Positions 43,006-51,406 of a stretch of DNA of 64,000 bases are shown here, in pieces. Source of the DNA: an uncultured Oscillospiraceae bacterium (lineage in GTDB: Bacteria > Bacillota > Clostridia > Oscillospirales > Ruminococcaceae). Numbering within the stretch: position 1 is the stretch's first letter; each line of letters starts with the position of its first letter. The translations under genes and the position numbers were made by a program. The DNA is taken from NCBI GenBank assembly GCA_934513685.1, contig CAKSWY010000006.1:1-64000 (forward strand). The letters are read 5' to 3'. The notes beneath the pieces are model-generated. The model was not told where the DNA came from. It ran no database searches and saw only the letters and a program-made list of their open reading frames with translations.

Positions 43006-43101
43006 GCTCAAATTCCTCCTTGTTGCAGTATTTGCCCTGTGTTCCGCATCCGCCCGGGCCGGGCAAACGCCGGGTGGGCTGTCTTTTTAATTGCCGGGGA
43101 A

Positions 43102-43602
43102 TCAGCGCCGGGGCCAGGGCGCTTCGTACACAAAGCGCACCAGCGAATTGCGCCCGCAAAGGTCGCGCAGGCTGATCTCCTCGCCGTTCACGGTCAGGAT
43201 GTGGTCGCTCACCGTTCCCACAATGTACTGCAGGTTCGGCATGGGGGTGTCAAAGCCGGAAACGATCATGGAGCCGTCCTCCCCATAGGTCAGGGTCTGG
43301 CCCTCCTCGATCTGGGTCTGCACCCCGGCGCCAAAGCCATAATAAATGGTGCGCACCACGGTGATCTGCCCGTTCCGGATCTCGTATTCATCCGTGACCG
43401 GGCTTTTGTTCACCGAGTGGATAAACCCCACGCTGAAGCCCTCTCCCTCCCGCATCGGGTAGCGGGCGTACACCTCGCCGGTGGAGCCGTTTTTCAGCAC
43501 CAGGCTGCCGGGCCGTGTAAAAGTTCCGATTAAAAGGGCCGCCGCAACGACCAAAATCAGGATTGCGGCGGCCTTTTTCAGTCGGTTTGACTGTTGTTTC
43601 AA
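43102..43602 (-). CDS. DUF1850-domain exported protein of the TRAP operon
   Basis: 166 residues. An N-terminal helix (AAAILILVVAAALLIG) precedes a DUF1850 domain with FIHSVNKSPVTDEYEI, the conserved SVNKSPV-type motif, and FGAGVQT. DUF1850 proteins are fused to or encoded with TAXI-TRAP permeases; function unknown. The best start is a TTG at 43602 with GAGG seven bases before; no ATG lies near. Between the binding protein (18-base gap) and the permease. Confidence 0.82.
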   Translation of the reverse strand: MKQQSNRLKKAAAILILVVAAALLIGTFTRPGSLVLKNGSTGEVYARYPMREGEGFSVGFIHSVNKSPVTDEYEIRNGQITVVRTIYYGFGAGVQTQIEEGQTLTYGEDGSMIVSGFDTPMPNLQYIVGTVSDHILTVNGEEISLRDLCGRNSLVRFVYEAPWPRR

Positions 43603-43619
43603 TGGTTAGCCTCTGTGGT

Positions 43620-44666
43620 TCAGCTGAGCTTGGAAACGTCCAGGCCCTGCTCGGTGTAGTACTTGGCAGCGCCGGGATGCAGTTTCACGGAAGCGCCGGC
43701 AATGGCGTTCTCCAGGGTCAGCTCGCCAAACTTGGGATGGCCGGTCTTCAGCTCATCCAGGTTGTCGAACAGGGCCTTGGTCAGCTCGTAGATGGCATCC
43801 TCGCTCACGTCGTTGGAGGCAATCAGGGTCGCCTGCACAGCCACGGTGGCAATGTCCTCATCCTGGCCGTTGTAAGTACCGGCGGGGATGGTGTTCTTGG
43901 TGTAGAAGGGGTAGTCCTTCATCAGCTGGGCAGCGTGCTCGTCGTCGATGGGAACGACCACGATGTCCTTGGTGGTGGCCAGGTCAACCACGGCGGTGGT
44001 GGGGGCGCCGGCGGTCACGAAGGCGGCGTCGATCTTGCCGTCCTTAATGGAGTCGGCGGAGTCACCGAAGGAGGCGTTGACCTTCTTGATGTCGCTGTTG
44101 ATGTCGATGCCGTAAGCCGCCAGGATCTGGGTGGCGTTGAACTCAACGCCGGAGCCCGCGTCGCCCACAGAAACGGTCTTGCCCTTCAGGTCGGCCACGG
44201 TCTTGATGCCGGAATCGGCCGAAGCGATGATCTGGCAGGTCTCCGCATACAGGCAGGCCACGGTGCTGAAGGTATCGAACTTGCCGTCGCTCTCAAACAG
44301 GTCGGTGCCGTTGGCGGCGTAGTACATCACGTCGTTCTGCACGGTGGCCAGCTGAGAAACGCCGTCGTCCACGTCCAGGATGTTGGCCTTGGAGGCGCCG
44401 GTGGAGGTCACGTTCAGCTGAGACAGGGTCAGCTTCGGGTTCAGAACGGACTGCATCACGCCGCCTACTGCGTAATAGGTGCCGGTGGTGCCGCCGGTGC
44501 CCAGAACCAGGGTCTCCGCGCTGGCGGGGGCCGCCGCGGAAGAAGCCTTGGAAGAACCGGCCTCAGAGGAGGCTGCCGCACTGCTGGAGGCGGAGCCGCC
44601 GCAGCCGGTGAGGGCCGCGCCAACCGTCATGGTCAGGGCGAGCAAGAGCGCAAGGTGCTTTTTCAT
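43620..44666 (-). CDS. TAXI-family TRAP solute-binding lipoprotein
   Basis: 348 residues. A lipoprotein signal with LTGCGG (cysteine about residue 22) is followed by a long serine/alanine linker and the TAXI domain: LVLGTGGTTGTYYAVGG near the mature start, ADLKGKTVSVGDAGSGVEFNA in the middle and FVTAGAPTTAVVDL. It collects the substrate outside and delivers it to the fused permease; glutamate, glutamine or other carboxylates are known ligands in the family. ATG at 44666 follows GAGGGAG. First gene of the operon from the promoter at 44727-44755. Confidence 0.92.
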   Translation of the reverse strand: MKKHLALLLALTMTVGAALTGCGGSASSSAAASSEAGSSKASSAAAPASAETLVLGTGGTTGTYYAVGGVMQSVLNPKLTLSQLNVTSTGASKANILDVDDGVSQLATVQNDVMYYAANGTDLFESDGKFDTFSTVACLYAETCQIIASADSGIKTVADLKGKTVSVGDAGSGVEFNATQILAAYGIDINSDIKKVNASFGDSADSIKDGKIDAAFVTAGAPTTAVVDLATTKDIVVVPIDDEHAAQLMKDYPFYTKNTIPAGTYNGQDEDIATVAVQATLIASNDVSEDAIYELTKALFDNLDELKTGHPKFGELTLENAIAGASVKLHPGAAKYYTEQGLDVSKLS

Positions 44667-44726
44667 AATTTTTCTCCCTCTTTTCTCTGATGTTCTGTGG
44701 AAATTCCACATGCACTTGATGGTGCT

Positions 44727-44755
44727 ATTATAACGGATATTCCTCGTTTGTGCAA
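44727..44755 (-). promoter_or_regulatory. promoter of the TAXI-TRAP operon
   Basis: A perfect TATAAT (44727-44732) with TTGCAC (44750-44755) 17 bases upstream on the minus strand, about 60 bases before the binding-protein start. Confidence 0.65.
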
Positions 44756-44759
44756 ATAA

Positions 44760-45170
44760 TTCAGCGGGGCTGAGGGGTGTTTGAGGCCATGTCCCGAAAG
44801 TCTTTTTTTAATTTTTCTTATTTTTATTTATGAATTTTTCTCATAAAACTTTCACGGAGATAAAATTTGTCCAAAAAATCCCTCATTTTAAAAATTTTTA
44901 AAATAATGTTGCAGCCAAATCTGCGCTGGCACTCTGTGCAAAGTTTCGCCGGATCTGTGGGTAAAAGTGCCGAATCGCTCGCAAGATCGCGGCTTTTTCG
45001 CGCAGATTCGCAGCTTTTGCACTGTAAAGCGTTGCTGTGATTTTTTCACAACACTGCCGCGCACCCGTTTGCCTTGCAACAAACAATACAAGTATCGCGG
45101 TGCGCACCCGTATATTTTTTCCCATTGTTTCGCCGAAAATCGACCGCGCCCCAGCTGCGGCCCGCACACA
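44760..45170. other. AT-rich intergenic stretch
   Basis: Between the TRAP promoter and the terminator of the dehydrogenase gene. The first half is strongly AT-rich with homopolymer runs; the rest contains short open frames without ribosome-binding sites. I see no gene and no recognisable RNA. Confidence 0.45.
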
Positions 45171-45171
45171 G

Positions 45172-45211
45172 AAAAACGGCCCCCGCCCCGGTGTGGGGCA
45201 GAGGGCCGTTT
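45172..45211 (-). terminator. terminator of the 2-hydroxyacid dehydrogenase gene
   Basis: AAACGGCCC (45175-45183) pairs with GGGCCGTTT (45203-45211), with further pairing in the CCCGCCCC/GGGGC interior and a T run on the minus strand. It follows the stop codon at 45277. Confidence 0.75.
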
Positions 45212-45276
45212 GGGCCGTATTGTTCAATTTGCCAACCGAGCGTACCGCCGGCCGATGCCGGCATTTGCACAGTCGG

Positions 45277-46254
45277 TCACTCCTGAACGGGCATCGGGTG
45301 ATTGGCGGGCCAGGTGACCGGCTGGCCGGTCAGCACCTCCACCACGCCCTGGCAGGCAGCGCGGCAGCTGCCCTGCACCGCCTGTTCCACGGCGGCCGCC
45401 ACGTGCGGCGTGAGGAACAGCCCCGGCTGGGCCAGAAGCGGGCTGTCCGGCGGCAGCGGCTCAGTGCGGAACACATCCAGCGCCGCCCCGGCAATCCAGC
45501 CTTCTTCCAGCGCCTGGATCAGGTCCTCTTCCACCACCAGGTCGCCCCGGGAGATGTTCACGAAGGAGGCCGTGGGCTTCATCATGCGCAGAAGGTGCTT
45601 GTCCACCAGGTTCCGGGTCTCCGGCGTGCTGGGCAGGTGCAGGCTCACCACATCCGCCTGCCGGAACACCGCCTCAATGTCCGCCGCGGGGCGGATGCCC
45701 GCAGGCGGGGCCTCCGGGTCCATGGCGGGGTCATAGCCGATGACCTTCATGCCGAAGCCCAGGCTGGCCTTCTGGGCCACCCGGCTGCCCACATGGCCGC
45801 AGCCGATCAGCCCCAGTGTGCGGCCGCTCAGCTCAAAGGTGTTGTGCAGCCCGTAGCGCACGTCAAAGTTGCCGCCCCGGAACACCCGGTCCACATAGGA
45901 AAAGCGCCGGGCGCAGGCCATAATCATGAACATGGTGTGCTCCGCCGCCGCATTCACGTTGCTGACGGGGGCGTACACCACCTGAATACCCCGCTGGGTG
46001 GCCATGTCCATATCAATGCAGTCCAGCCCGATGCCCTGCTTGCCAATGGCCTTCAGGCCGGGGCAGGCATCCATCATCGCGGCGCTTACCCGGTCGGCCC
46101 GGGTGAGGATGGCCGTGGGCTGCTCCCGGCGAATCTCTTCGATCCACGCGCTTTCGCCGGTGCCTTTGGCCACAACCACTTCCAGCCCGGCATCCCACAA
46201 CAATTTCTTGCCCGAAACGTCTGCGTCCCGCAGCAAAAACACCTTTTCGCCCAT
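45277..46254 (-). CDS. D-2-hydroxyacid dehydrogenase (3-phosphoglycerate dehydrogenase-like)
   Basis: 325 residues. NAD-dependent dehydrogenase of the D-isomer-specific family: GLIGCGHVGSRVA is the NAD site, SLHLPSTPETRNLV, NISRGDLVVEEDL (catalytic arginine), ALDVFRTEPLP (catalytic glutamate) and LTPHVAAAVEQA (histidine). The family reduces or oxidises 2-keto/2-hydroxy acids; SerA is one member, but without its C-terminal ACT domain the substrate cannot be fixed. ATG at 46254 with CAAGGAGAG upstream. Monocistronic, from a candidate promoter at 46402-46430. Confidence 0.88.
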   Translation of the reverse strand: MGEKVFLLRDADVSGKKLLWDAGLEVVVAKGTGESAWIEEIRREQPTAILTRADRVSAAMMDACPGLKAIGKQGIGLDCIDMDMATQRGIQVVYAPVSNVNAAAEHTMFMIMACARRFSYVDRVFRGGNFDVRYGLHNTFELSGRTLGLIGCGHVGSRVAQKASLGFGMKVIGYDPAMDPEAPPAGIRPAADIEAVFRQADVVSLHLPSTPETRNLVDKHLLRMMKPTASFVNISRGDLVVEEDLIQALEEGWIAGAALDVFRTEPLPPDSPLLAQPGLFLTPHVAAAVEQAVQGSCRAACQGVVEVLTGQPVTWPANHPMPVQE

Positions 46255-46401
46255 ACGCTCTCCTTGCGGCGCCTGTTCAACCCAGAACGTCCTTTCCGCC
46301 GTGGGGCTTCTCGCCCAAAACGGCAGAAAAGCCGCATTCATTTTCCCGAATTCTTACGCTTGCTCAAAGCACTTGTTCAAAAACAAACTCATTGTAAAAT
46401 C

Positions 46402-46430
46402 ATTATCGCCGATTGCAGCAAAAAACACAA
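46402..46430 (-). promoter_or_regulatory. candidate promoter of the 2-hydroxyacid dehydrogenase
   Basis: GATAAT (46402-46407) and TTGTGT (46425-46430) with a 17-base spacer on the minus strand, about 145 bases before the start codon. Confidence 0.45.
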
Positions 46431-46893
46431 TAGGCCGGCGTGATTTTGTTCCAATCGCCCACACAATTTGCGCATTCTGCCTGCGGCGGCGCGGGTTGGC
46501 ACCCACTCGGCGGCATTTTACATAAGGGCACCGGAGCGGCGGCCTGTGGGCGCGAATGCTCACCAGGCAGGGGAAAAGCACACCGGAACACAGTTGAAGC
46601 TAGCGCCACAAACGAAAGCCTTCACCCCGGCTCGCCGTCCGGCCGCTGCCAGTGGGCACACAGCCCACCGGGAGAGGGAAGCCCTCACCCCGGCAAATGT
46701 GCTGACTCGCCGCGGCAAGTGCCCCATAGACAGGACAAGGCGCCCCGCCCGCAAATGCGGACGGAGCGCCTGTACCATCCCGGCTGATAAGAGAGCCTGG
46801 GGGCTCGTCCGGCTTACACCGGCAATCGCCCTATGGGGCATGGACCCCCGCTCTGTTCCAGCTTATTGAGTTTGGCAATTTCTGGTGTAACGA
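46431..46893. other. intergenic region between gdhA and dehydrogenase
   Basis: About 460 bases of GC-rich spacer without a gene. Its gdhA-proximal third holds the candidate structured RNA at 46720-46840. The rest contains imperfect palindromes, for example GTGGGC/GCCCAC near 46650-46666, similar to the scattered repeats elsewhere in the window. Confidence 0.4.
46720..46840. ncRNA. candidate structured RNA (multibranch fold)
   Basis: A perfect 10-base inverted repeat (TGCCCCATAG at 46720-46729 and its complement CTATGGGGCA at 46831-46840) encloses three separate hairpins: GGCGC...GCGCC at 46739-46770, GAGCC/GGCTC at 46793-46806, and CCGG/CCGG at 46809-46822. That is a four-way junction like a compact RNA or a tRNA-like fold. 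No tRNA, riboswitch or RNase P signature was recognised, and the strand is unknown. It sits about 55 bases after the gdhA stop codon. The fold could also be a degenerate repeat. Confidence 0.3.
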
Positions 46894-48243
46894 TTACACC
46901 CAACCCTGAGCCATCATGGCGTCGGCAACCTTCTGGAAGCCCACGATGTTGGCGCCGGCAACCAGGTTGTAGCCCAGGCCGTAGCGCTCAGCAGCAGCAG
47001 CGGAAGAATCATGGATGTTCTTCATGATCTGACGCAGCTTGCCATCGACTTCCTCAGCAGTCCAGCTCAGATGCTCCTGGTTCTGGCTCATCTCCAGACC
47101 GGACACGGACACGCCGCCGGCGTTGACAGCCTTAGAAGGAGCAACCACCATGTTCTTCTGATCCATCAGGTAACGCAGAGCGTCGTTGGTGGTGGGCATG
47201 TTGGCAACTTCGATGTAGTACTTGATGCCGTTGGCAACGATCTTCTTAGCCTGCTCCATGTTCACATCGTTCTGGGTAGCAGCGGGCATGATGATGTCAG
47301 CCTTGACGCCCCAGGGCTTCTCGCCGGCCACGAACTGGCAGCCGAACTTGTCAGCGTAATCCTGGACCTTATCATGGCCGGAAGCACGCATCTCCAGCAG
47401 GAAGTCGATCTTCTCCTTGGTGCAAACGCCCTCGGGATCGTACACGTAGCCGTCGGGGCCGGACAGGGTCACGACCTTGGCGCCCAGCTGAGCAGCCTTG
47501 GTGCAGATGCCCCAGCACACATTGCCGAAGCCAGAAGCAGCAATGGTCTTGCCCTTGATGGTGTCGCCCTCGTGCTGCAGCACGCTCTCCAGGTAGTACA
47601 CAGCGCCGAAACCGGTAGCCTCAGGACGAACCAGAGAACCGCCGAAGCTCAGGCCCTTGCCGCTCAGAGCAACGTTCTCGCTCATGCACTTAATGCGGCG
47701 ATACTCGCCGTACAGGTAGCCGATCTCACGGCCGCCCACGCCCAGGTCGCCAGCGGGGCAGTCGACCTCGGGTCCGATGAACTGCCACAGGCCATGCATG
47801 AAGGCCTGGCAGAAGCGCATGATCTCGCGATCGCTCTTGCCGCGAGGATCGAAGTCAGAACCGCCCTTAGCGCCGCCCATGGGCAGGCCGGTCAGGCTGT
47901 CCTTGAAGGTCTGCTCGAAGCCCAGGAACTTCACAACAGACAGGTTGACAGAGGGATGGAAGCGCAGGCCGCCCTTGAAGGGGCCGATGGCGGAGTTGTA
48001 CTGCACGCGGTAGCCACGGTTGACATGGGGCTTGTGGTTGTCGTCTTCCCAAACAACGCGGAACTCGATCACGCGCTCAGGCTCGATCATACGCTCCAGC
48101 AGAGCAGCTTCCTCGTACTCGGGATGCTGATCGATGACGGGCTCCAGGCTGCTCAGAACTTCTTCGACAGTCTGCAGGAACTCGGGCTCCTGGGCATTCT
48201 TGGCCTTGGTCTCGGCCAGCACGCGCTCAATGTACTTGTTCAT
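46894..48243 (-). CDS. gdhA: NADP-type glutamate dehydrogenase
   Basis: 449 residues, the typical length of hexameric family I enzymes. It interconverts glutamate and 2-oxoglutarate plus ammonia. VNLSVVKFLGFEQTFK, PMGGAKGGSDFDPRG (substrate lysine and aspartate), GPEVDCPAGDLGVGGREIGY and the Rossmann motif ASGFGNVCWG are diagnostic. The residues after the Rossmann strand do not let me choose NADP over NAD with certainty; family I Clostridia enzymes vary. ATG at 48243 is preceded by AGGAGGTAAGAAACA. Upstream are a TATAGT box (48341-48346) with no good -35 and a GGCTCT/AGAGCC hairpin, so it may be read partly from the gltS gene before it (124-base gap). Confidence 0.95.
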   Translation of the reverse strand: MNKYIERVLAETKAKNAQEPEFLQTVEEVLSSLEPVIDQHPEYEEAALLERMIEPERVIEFRVVWEDDNHKPHVNRGYRVQYNSAIGPFKGGLRFHPSVNLSVVKFLGFEQTFKDSLTGLPMGGAKGGSDFDPRGKSDREIMRFCQAFMHGLWQFIGPEVDCPAGDLGVGGREIGYLYGEYRRIKCMSENVALSGKGLSFGGSLVRPEATGFGAVYYLESVLQHEGDTIKGKTIAASGFGNVCWGICTKAAQLGAKVVTLSGPDGYVYDPEGVCTKEKIDFLLEMRASGHDKVQDYADKFGCQFVAGEKPWGVKADIIMPAATQNDVNMEQAKKIVANGIKYYIEVANMPTTNDALRYLMDQKNMVVAPSKAVNAGGVSVSGLEMSQNQEHLSWTAEEVDGKLRQIMKNIHDSSAAAAERYGLGYNLVAGANIVGFQKVADAMMAQGWV

Positions 48244-48367
48244 TGTTTCTTACCTCCTGATTTCCCACGCCGTTTCGGCGTGGATCAAAAAATAGAATAA
48301 AATGAGGGATGGTGGTTTGGCTCTCTGGCAAGAGCCGCTTACTATACTAACCGATCCGCCCTGAGGT

Positions 48368-49555
48368 TTAGCCCAGGAAGGACAGGAAAGCCGTGATAAT
48401 CATGCTGTTGAAGAAGTCAATAAACAGGCTGCCCACCAGAGGCACCACGAAGAAGGCGCGGGGAGCGGGACCATATTTATTGGCAACGGCCTGCATGTTG
48501 GCCATTGCATTGGGGGTAGCGCCCATGCCGAAACCGCAGGTAGCGCTGGAGAAAACGGCGGCCTCGTAATCGCGGCCCATGATGTTGAACACCACGAAGT
48601 AGGTGAAGATCGCCATCAGGACGGTCTGAGCCAGCAGCATCACGATCATGGGGATCGCCAGGTCAGCCAGCTGCCACAGCTTCAGGGCCATCAGGGCCAT
48701 GGCCAGGAACAGGCTCAGGCTCAGGTTGCCCAGAGCGTCGATCTCAACCATAGGGGCTTCAATGTGGGCAGCGTCCACGATGTTGCGGATGACCGCAGCC
48801 ACCAGCATGGCGCCGATGTAGCTGGGCATGGTCAGGCCGGCATCCTGGATGAACTTGGACACAACAGCGCCCAGGCCGATGGCAATGGCGAAGTACAGAG
48901 CAGCGTTCAGGAAGCGGTCGTTCTCAACAGCCTGGGTGGTGACCACCGGCTGGTCGTCCTGAGAGACAGCATTCTCAGTGGAATGCAGGCCATGCTTCTT
49001 GATGCGGGCGCTGGCGATGGGGCCGCCCAGCATGCTGCCGGCCACCAGGCCGAAGGTAGCAGCTGCGATGGCCACGGTAGCAGCACCGGTAACGCCCAGG
49101 TTCTCGATCAGGGGACCGAAGGAACCAGCGGTACCGTGACCGCCGACCATGGGGATGGAACCGATGCACAGGCCCAGACGAGGATCCAGACCGAAGGCAG
49201 CGGCCATGCCGGTGCCCAGCACGTCCTGCAGGAGGACCAGCACAATGGAGACCGCCAGGAAGATGACAACCTGGATGCCGCCCTTCTTCAGCAGCTTGAA
49301 GCTGGCCATAAAGCCAACGCTGCAGAAGAACACGGTCATGAAGAAGCTCTGCAGGGTGCCATCAAAGCTGATGGTGGCAATTCCGGCAGCGTACAGGCCC
49401 AGGTGAACCAGAGCGTACACGATGCCGCCCACCACGGGGGCGGGGATGCAGTAGTTGCGCAGCAGGGGGACCTTGCTCACGATGAAGCGGCCCAGCAGCA
49501 GCACGATTGCCGCAATGGCAGTTGCATGGTACATGTTCAGATTGATTTCCAACAA
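48368..49555 (-). CDS. gltS: sodium/glutamate symporter GltS (first copy)
   Basis: 395 residues. Sodium-coupled glutamate importer with two repeated halves. IPAPVVGG and GGHGTAGSFGP are the re-entrant-loop motifs, the second one with a serine-rich loop typical of the ESS family. The start is a TTG at 49555 (a second TTG follows); GGAG lies eight bases upstream and the length then equals the second copy exactly. Sequence is close to the neighbour (the N-terminal NLNMYHATAIAA region and most helices are identical). Leader carries TTTTGT-N4-TTTTGT at 49646-49661. Confidence 0.93.
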   Translation of the reverse strand: MLEINLNMYHATAIAAIVLLLGRFIVSKVPLLRNYCIPAPVVGGIVYALVHLGLYAAGIATISFDGTLQSFFMTVFFCSVGFMASFKLLKKGGIQVVIFLAVSIVLVLLQDVLGTGMAAAFGLDPRLGLCIGSIPMVGGHGTAGSFGPLIENLGVTGAATVAIAAATFGLVAGSMLGGPIASARIKKHGLHSTENAVSQDDQPVVTTQAVENDRFLNAALYFAIAIGLGAVVSKFIQDAGLTMPSYIGAMLVAAVIRNIVDAAHIEAPMVEIDALGNLSLSLFLAMALMALKLWQLADLAIPMIVMLLAQTVLMAIFTYFVVFNIMGRDYEAAVFSSATCGFGMGATPNAMANMQAVANKYGPAPRAFFVVPLVGSLFIDFFNSMIITAFLSFLG

Positions 49556-49628
49556 GTTACATTCTCCTCTTTTCTCTAAAGATTTCTCACACTTAGGGAG
49601 GAAGCTCACTCTTTCTCCCGATGCCTAG

Positions 49629-49661
49629 AGTGTAATGCAACTGCAACAAAAACCTACAAAA
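49629..49661 (-). promoter_or_regulatory. GlnL-type direct repeat and -10 element of gltS copy 1
   Basis: On the minus strand a perfect direct repeat TTTTGT-AGGT-TTTTGT (49646-49661) is followed after 11 bases by the -10-like TACACT (49629-49634). The same arrangement precedes gltS copy 2. The Bacillus subtilis GlnL operator is, from memory, TTTTGT-N4-TTTTGT. A normal -35 is lacking, as expected of an activator-dependent promoter. Confidence 0.72.
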
Positions 49662-49950
49662 AAATACCACGCACATCTTGCTGTTTTGCCGTTTTTACCA
49701 GAACTTTGGCTAATTTGCTGTGCTTTACTCTGCCTCCTTTGGCGCTTTTGACGATGGTTTCGGGGGGGTTCTTCACAAAGTGTCGAAAACCTTCCACAGG
49801 GGGTGTTCCTTCAAAAACGAGGATTTTTTCCGCATTGTGGAACGGTTTTCGCTCTTTGGAACAAGCCGCAGGCAGAGCGCCGGTTGCCCGGCGTCTGCCC
49901 CTGGCTTTGGGGCATCTGCCCCGGTTGTATCTTTACCGAGCCGCAGGGCC

Positions 49951-51138
49951 TTAGCCCAGGAAGCTCAGGAAAGCCGTAATGATCATGCTGTTGAAGAAGT
50001 CGATGAACAGGCTGCCCACCAGAGGCACCACGAAGAAGGCGCGGGGAGCGGGGCCGTAGTTCTTGGCCACGGCCTGCATATTGGCCATGGCGTTGGGGGT
50101 AGCGCCCATGCCGAAACCGCAGGTGGCGCTGGACATAACGGCGGCCTCATAGTCGCGGCCCATCACGTTGAACACCACGAAGTAGGTGTAAACGGCCATC
50201 ATTGCGGTCTGCGCCAGCAGGATGACGATCATGGGAATGGCCAGATCCACCAGCTGCCACAGCTTCAGGCCCATCAGAGCCATGGCCAGGAACAGGCTCA
50301 GGCTCAGGTTGCCCAGGGCGTCGATCTCGATCATGGGAGCTTCCACATGGGCGGCGTCCACGATGTTGCGGATGATGGCGGCAACCAGCATGGCACCAAT
50401 GTAGCTGGGCATGGTCAGGCCGATGTCCTGCAGGAACTGGGAAACCACAGCGCCCAGGCCGATGGCCAGCGCAAAGTAGAGGGCTGCGTTCAGGAAGCGA
50501 TCGTTCTCGACCGCCTGGGTGGTAACCACTTCGCTGTCACTCTGGTTGATGGTGCCGCCGTCCGAATGCAGGTTGTGCTTTTTGATGCGGGCACGGGCCA
50601 CAGGGCCGCCCATCAGGCTGCCGGAGACCAGGCCGTAGGTCGCGGCCGCGATGGCCACGGTAGCAGCACTGGAAACGCCCAGGCCCTCCATCATGGGACC
50701 GAAGGAGCCGGAGGTGCCATGGCCGCCCACCAGAGGAATGGAGCCCATGCACAGGCCCAGACGGGGGTCCAGCCCAAACACGGCGGCCAGCCCGGTGCCC
50801 AGAACATCCTGCAGGACCACCAGCACAATGGCAACCACCAGGAAGATGACAACCTGAATGCCGCCTTTCTTCAGCAGCTTGAAGCTGGCCATGAAGCCAA
50901 CGCTGGTGAAGAACACGGTCATGAAGAAGGTCTGCAGAGTGCCGTCAAAGCTGATGGTCAGCACACCGGCAGCGTACAGGGCCAGGTGAACCAGAGCGTA
51001 CACCAGGCCGCCCACAACGGGCGCAGGAATGCAGTAGTTGTTGAGGGCGGGGACCTTTTTGATGATCCAGCGGCCCAGCAACAGTACCAATGCCGCAATA
51101 GCGGTTGCATGGTACATGTTCAGATTGAGTTCAAACAT
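49951..51138 (-). CDS. gltS: sodium/glutamate symporter GltS (second copy)
   Basis: 395 residues, the same length as copy 1 and highly similar along its whole length, so a tandem duplication. GGHGTSGSFGP and IPAPVVGG are present; the differences are concentrated in the loop near residue 210. ATG at 51138 follows GAGGAGAGAATCGA. It has its own promoter with a GlnL-type repeat at 51226-51241. Between the copies is a 395-base spacer with GC-rich hairpins (near 49870-49940) that may attenuate readthrough. The two-component genes lie just upstream. Confidence 0.93.
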   Translation of the reverse strand: MFELNLNMYHATAIAALVLLLGRWIIKKVPALNNYCIPAPVVGGLVYALVHLALYAAGVLTISFDGTLQTFFMTVFFTSVGFMASFKLLKKGGIQVVIFLVVAIVLVVLQDVLGTGLAAVFGLDPRLGLCMGSIPLVGGHGTSGSFGPMMEGLGVSSAATVAIAAATYGLVSGSLMGGPVARARIKKHNLHSDGGTINQSDSEVVTTQAVENDRFLNAALYFALAIGLGAVVSQFLQDIGLTMPSYIGAMLVAAIIRNIVDAAHVEAPMIEIDALGNLSLSLFLAMALMGLKLWQLVDLAIPMIVILLAQTAMMAVYTYFVVFNVMGRDYEAAVMSSATCGFGMGATPNAMANMQAVAKNYGPAPRAFFVVPLVGSLFIDFFNSMIITAFLSFLG

Positions 51139-51208
51139 TCGATTCTCTCCTCTTCTCTCAAGATTTCTCACACCCGGAAGGCTTCGTGCCTTCCGTTCCG
51201 TTGAGAAG

Positions 51209-51241
51209 AGTGTACTGCGCGTCTGTCAAAAATCTACAAAA
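51209..51241 (-). promoter_or_regulatory. GlnL-type direct repeat and -10 element of gltS copy 2
   Basis: TTTTGT-AGAT-TTTTGA (51226-51241, one mismatch) followed after exactly 11 bases by TACACT (51209-51214) on the minus strand, the same geometry as in front of copy 1. Confidence 0.68.
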
Positions 51242-51406
51242 TCAACGTTATTGGACGAATTCTTCTGTGCATTTTGGCGAACGCTTCAGATTTTCTCGAA
51301 TGAATTGCACAATTGCTGAACGTTTGAGCACCGCGCATCGCAATCTATCAAAGATTTGAAGGAAATGCTTGTATTTTTTGAAGGGAACCGCTTTTGGTTA
51401 AAGCGC

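Noticed and set aside
46765..46780. TGGTAC on the minus strand within the gdhA downstream RNA, reminiscent of a T-box core
   Set aside because: The canonical TGGNACC is not complete, no AGAGAG or Stem I is present, and no terminator competes with it.
51230..51245. TTGACA-like -35 in front of gltS copy 2
   Set aside because: The 17-base distance leads to TCTCAA, not a -10; TACACT is only nine bases away. The GlnL-type repeat explains the site better.
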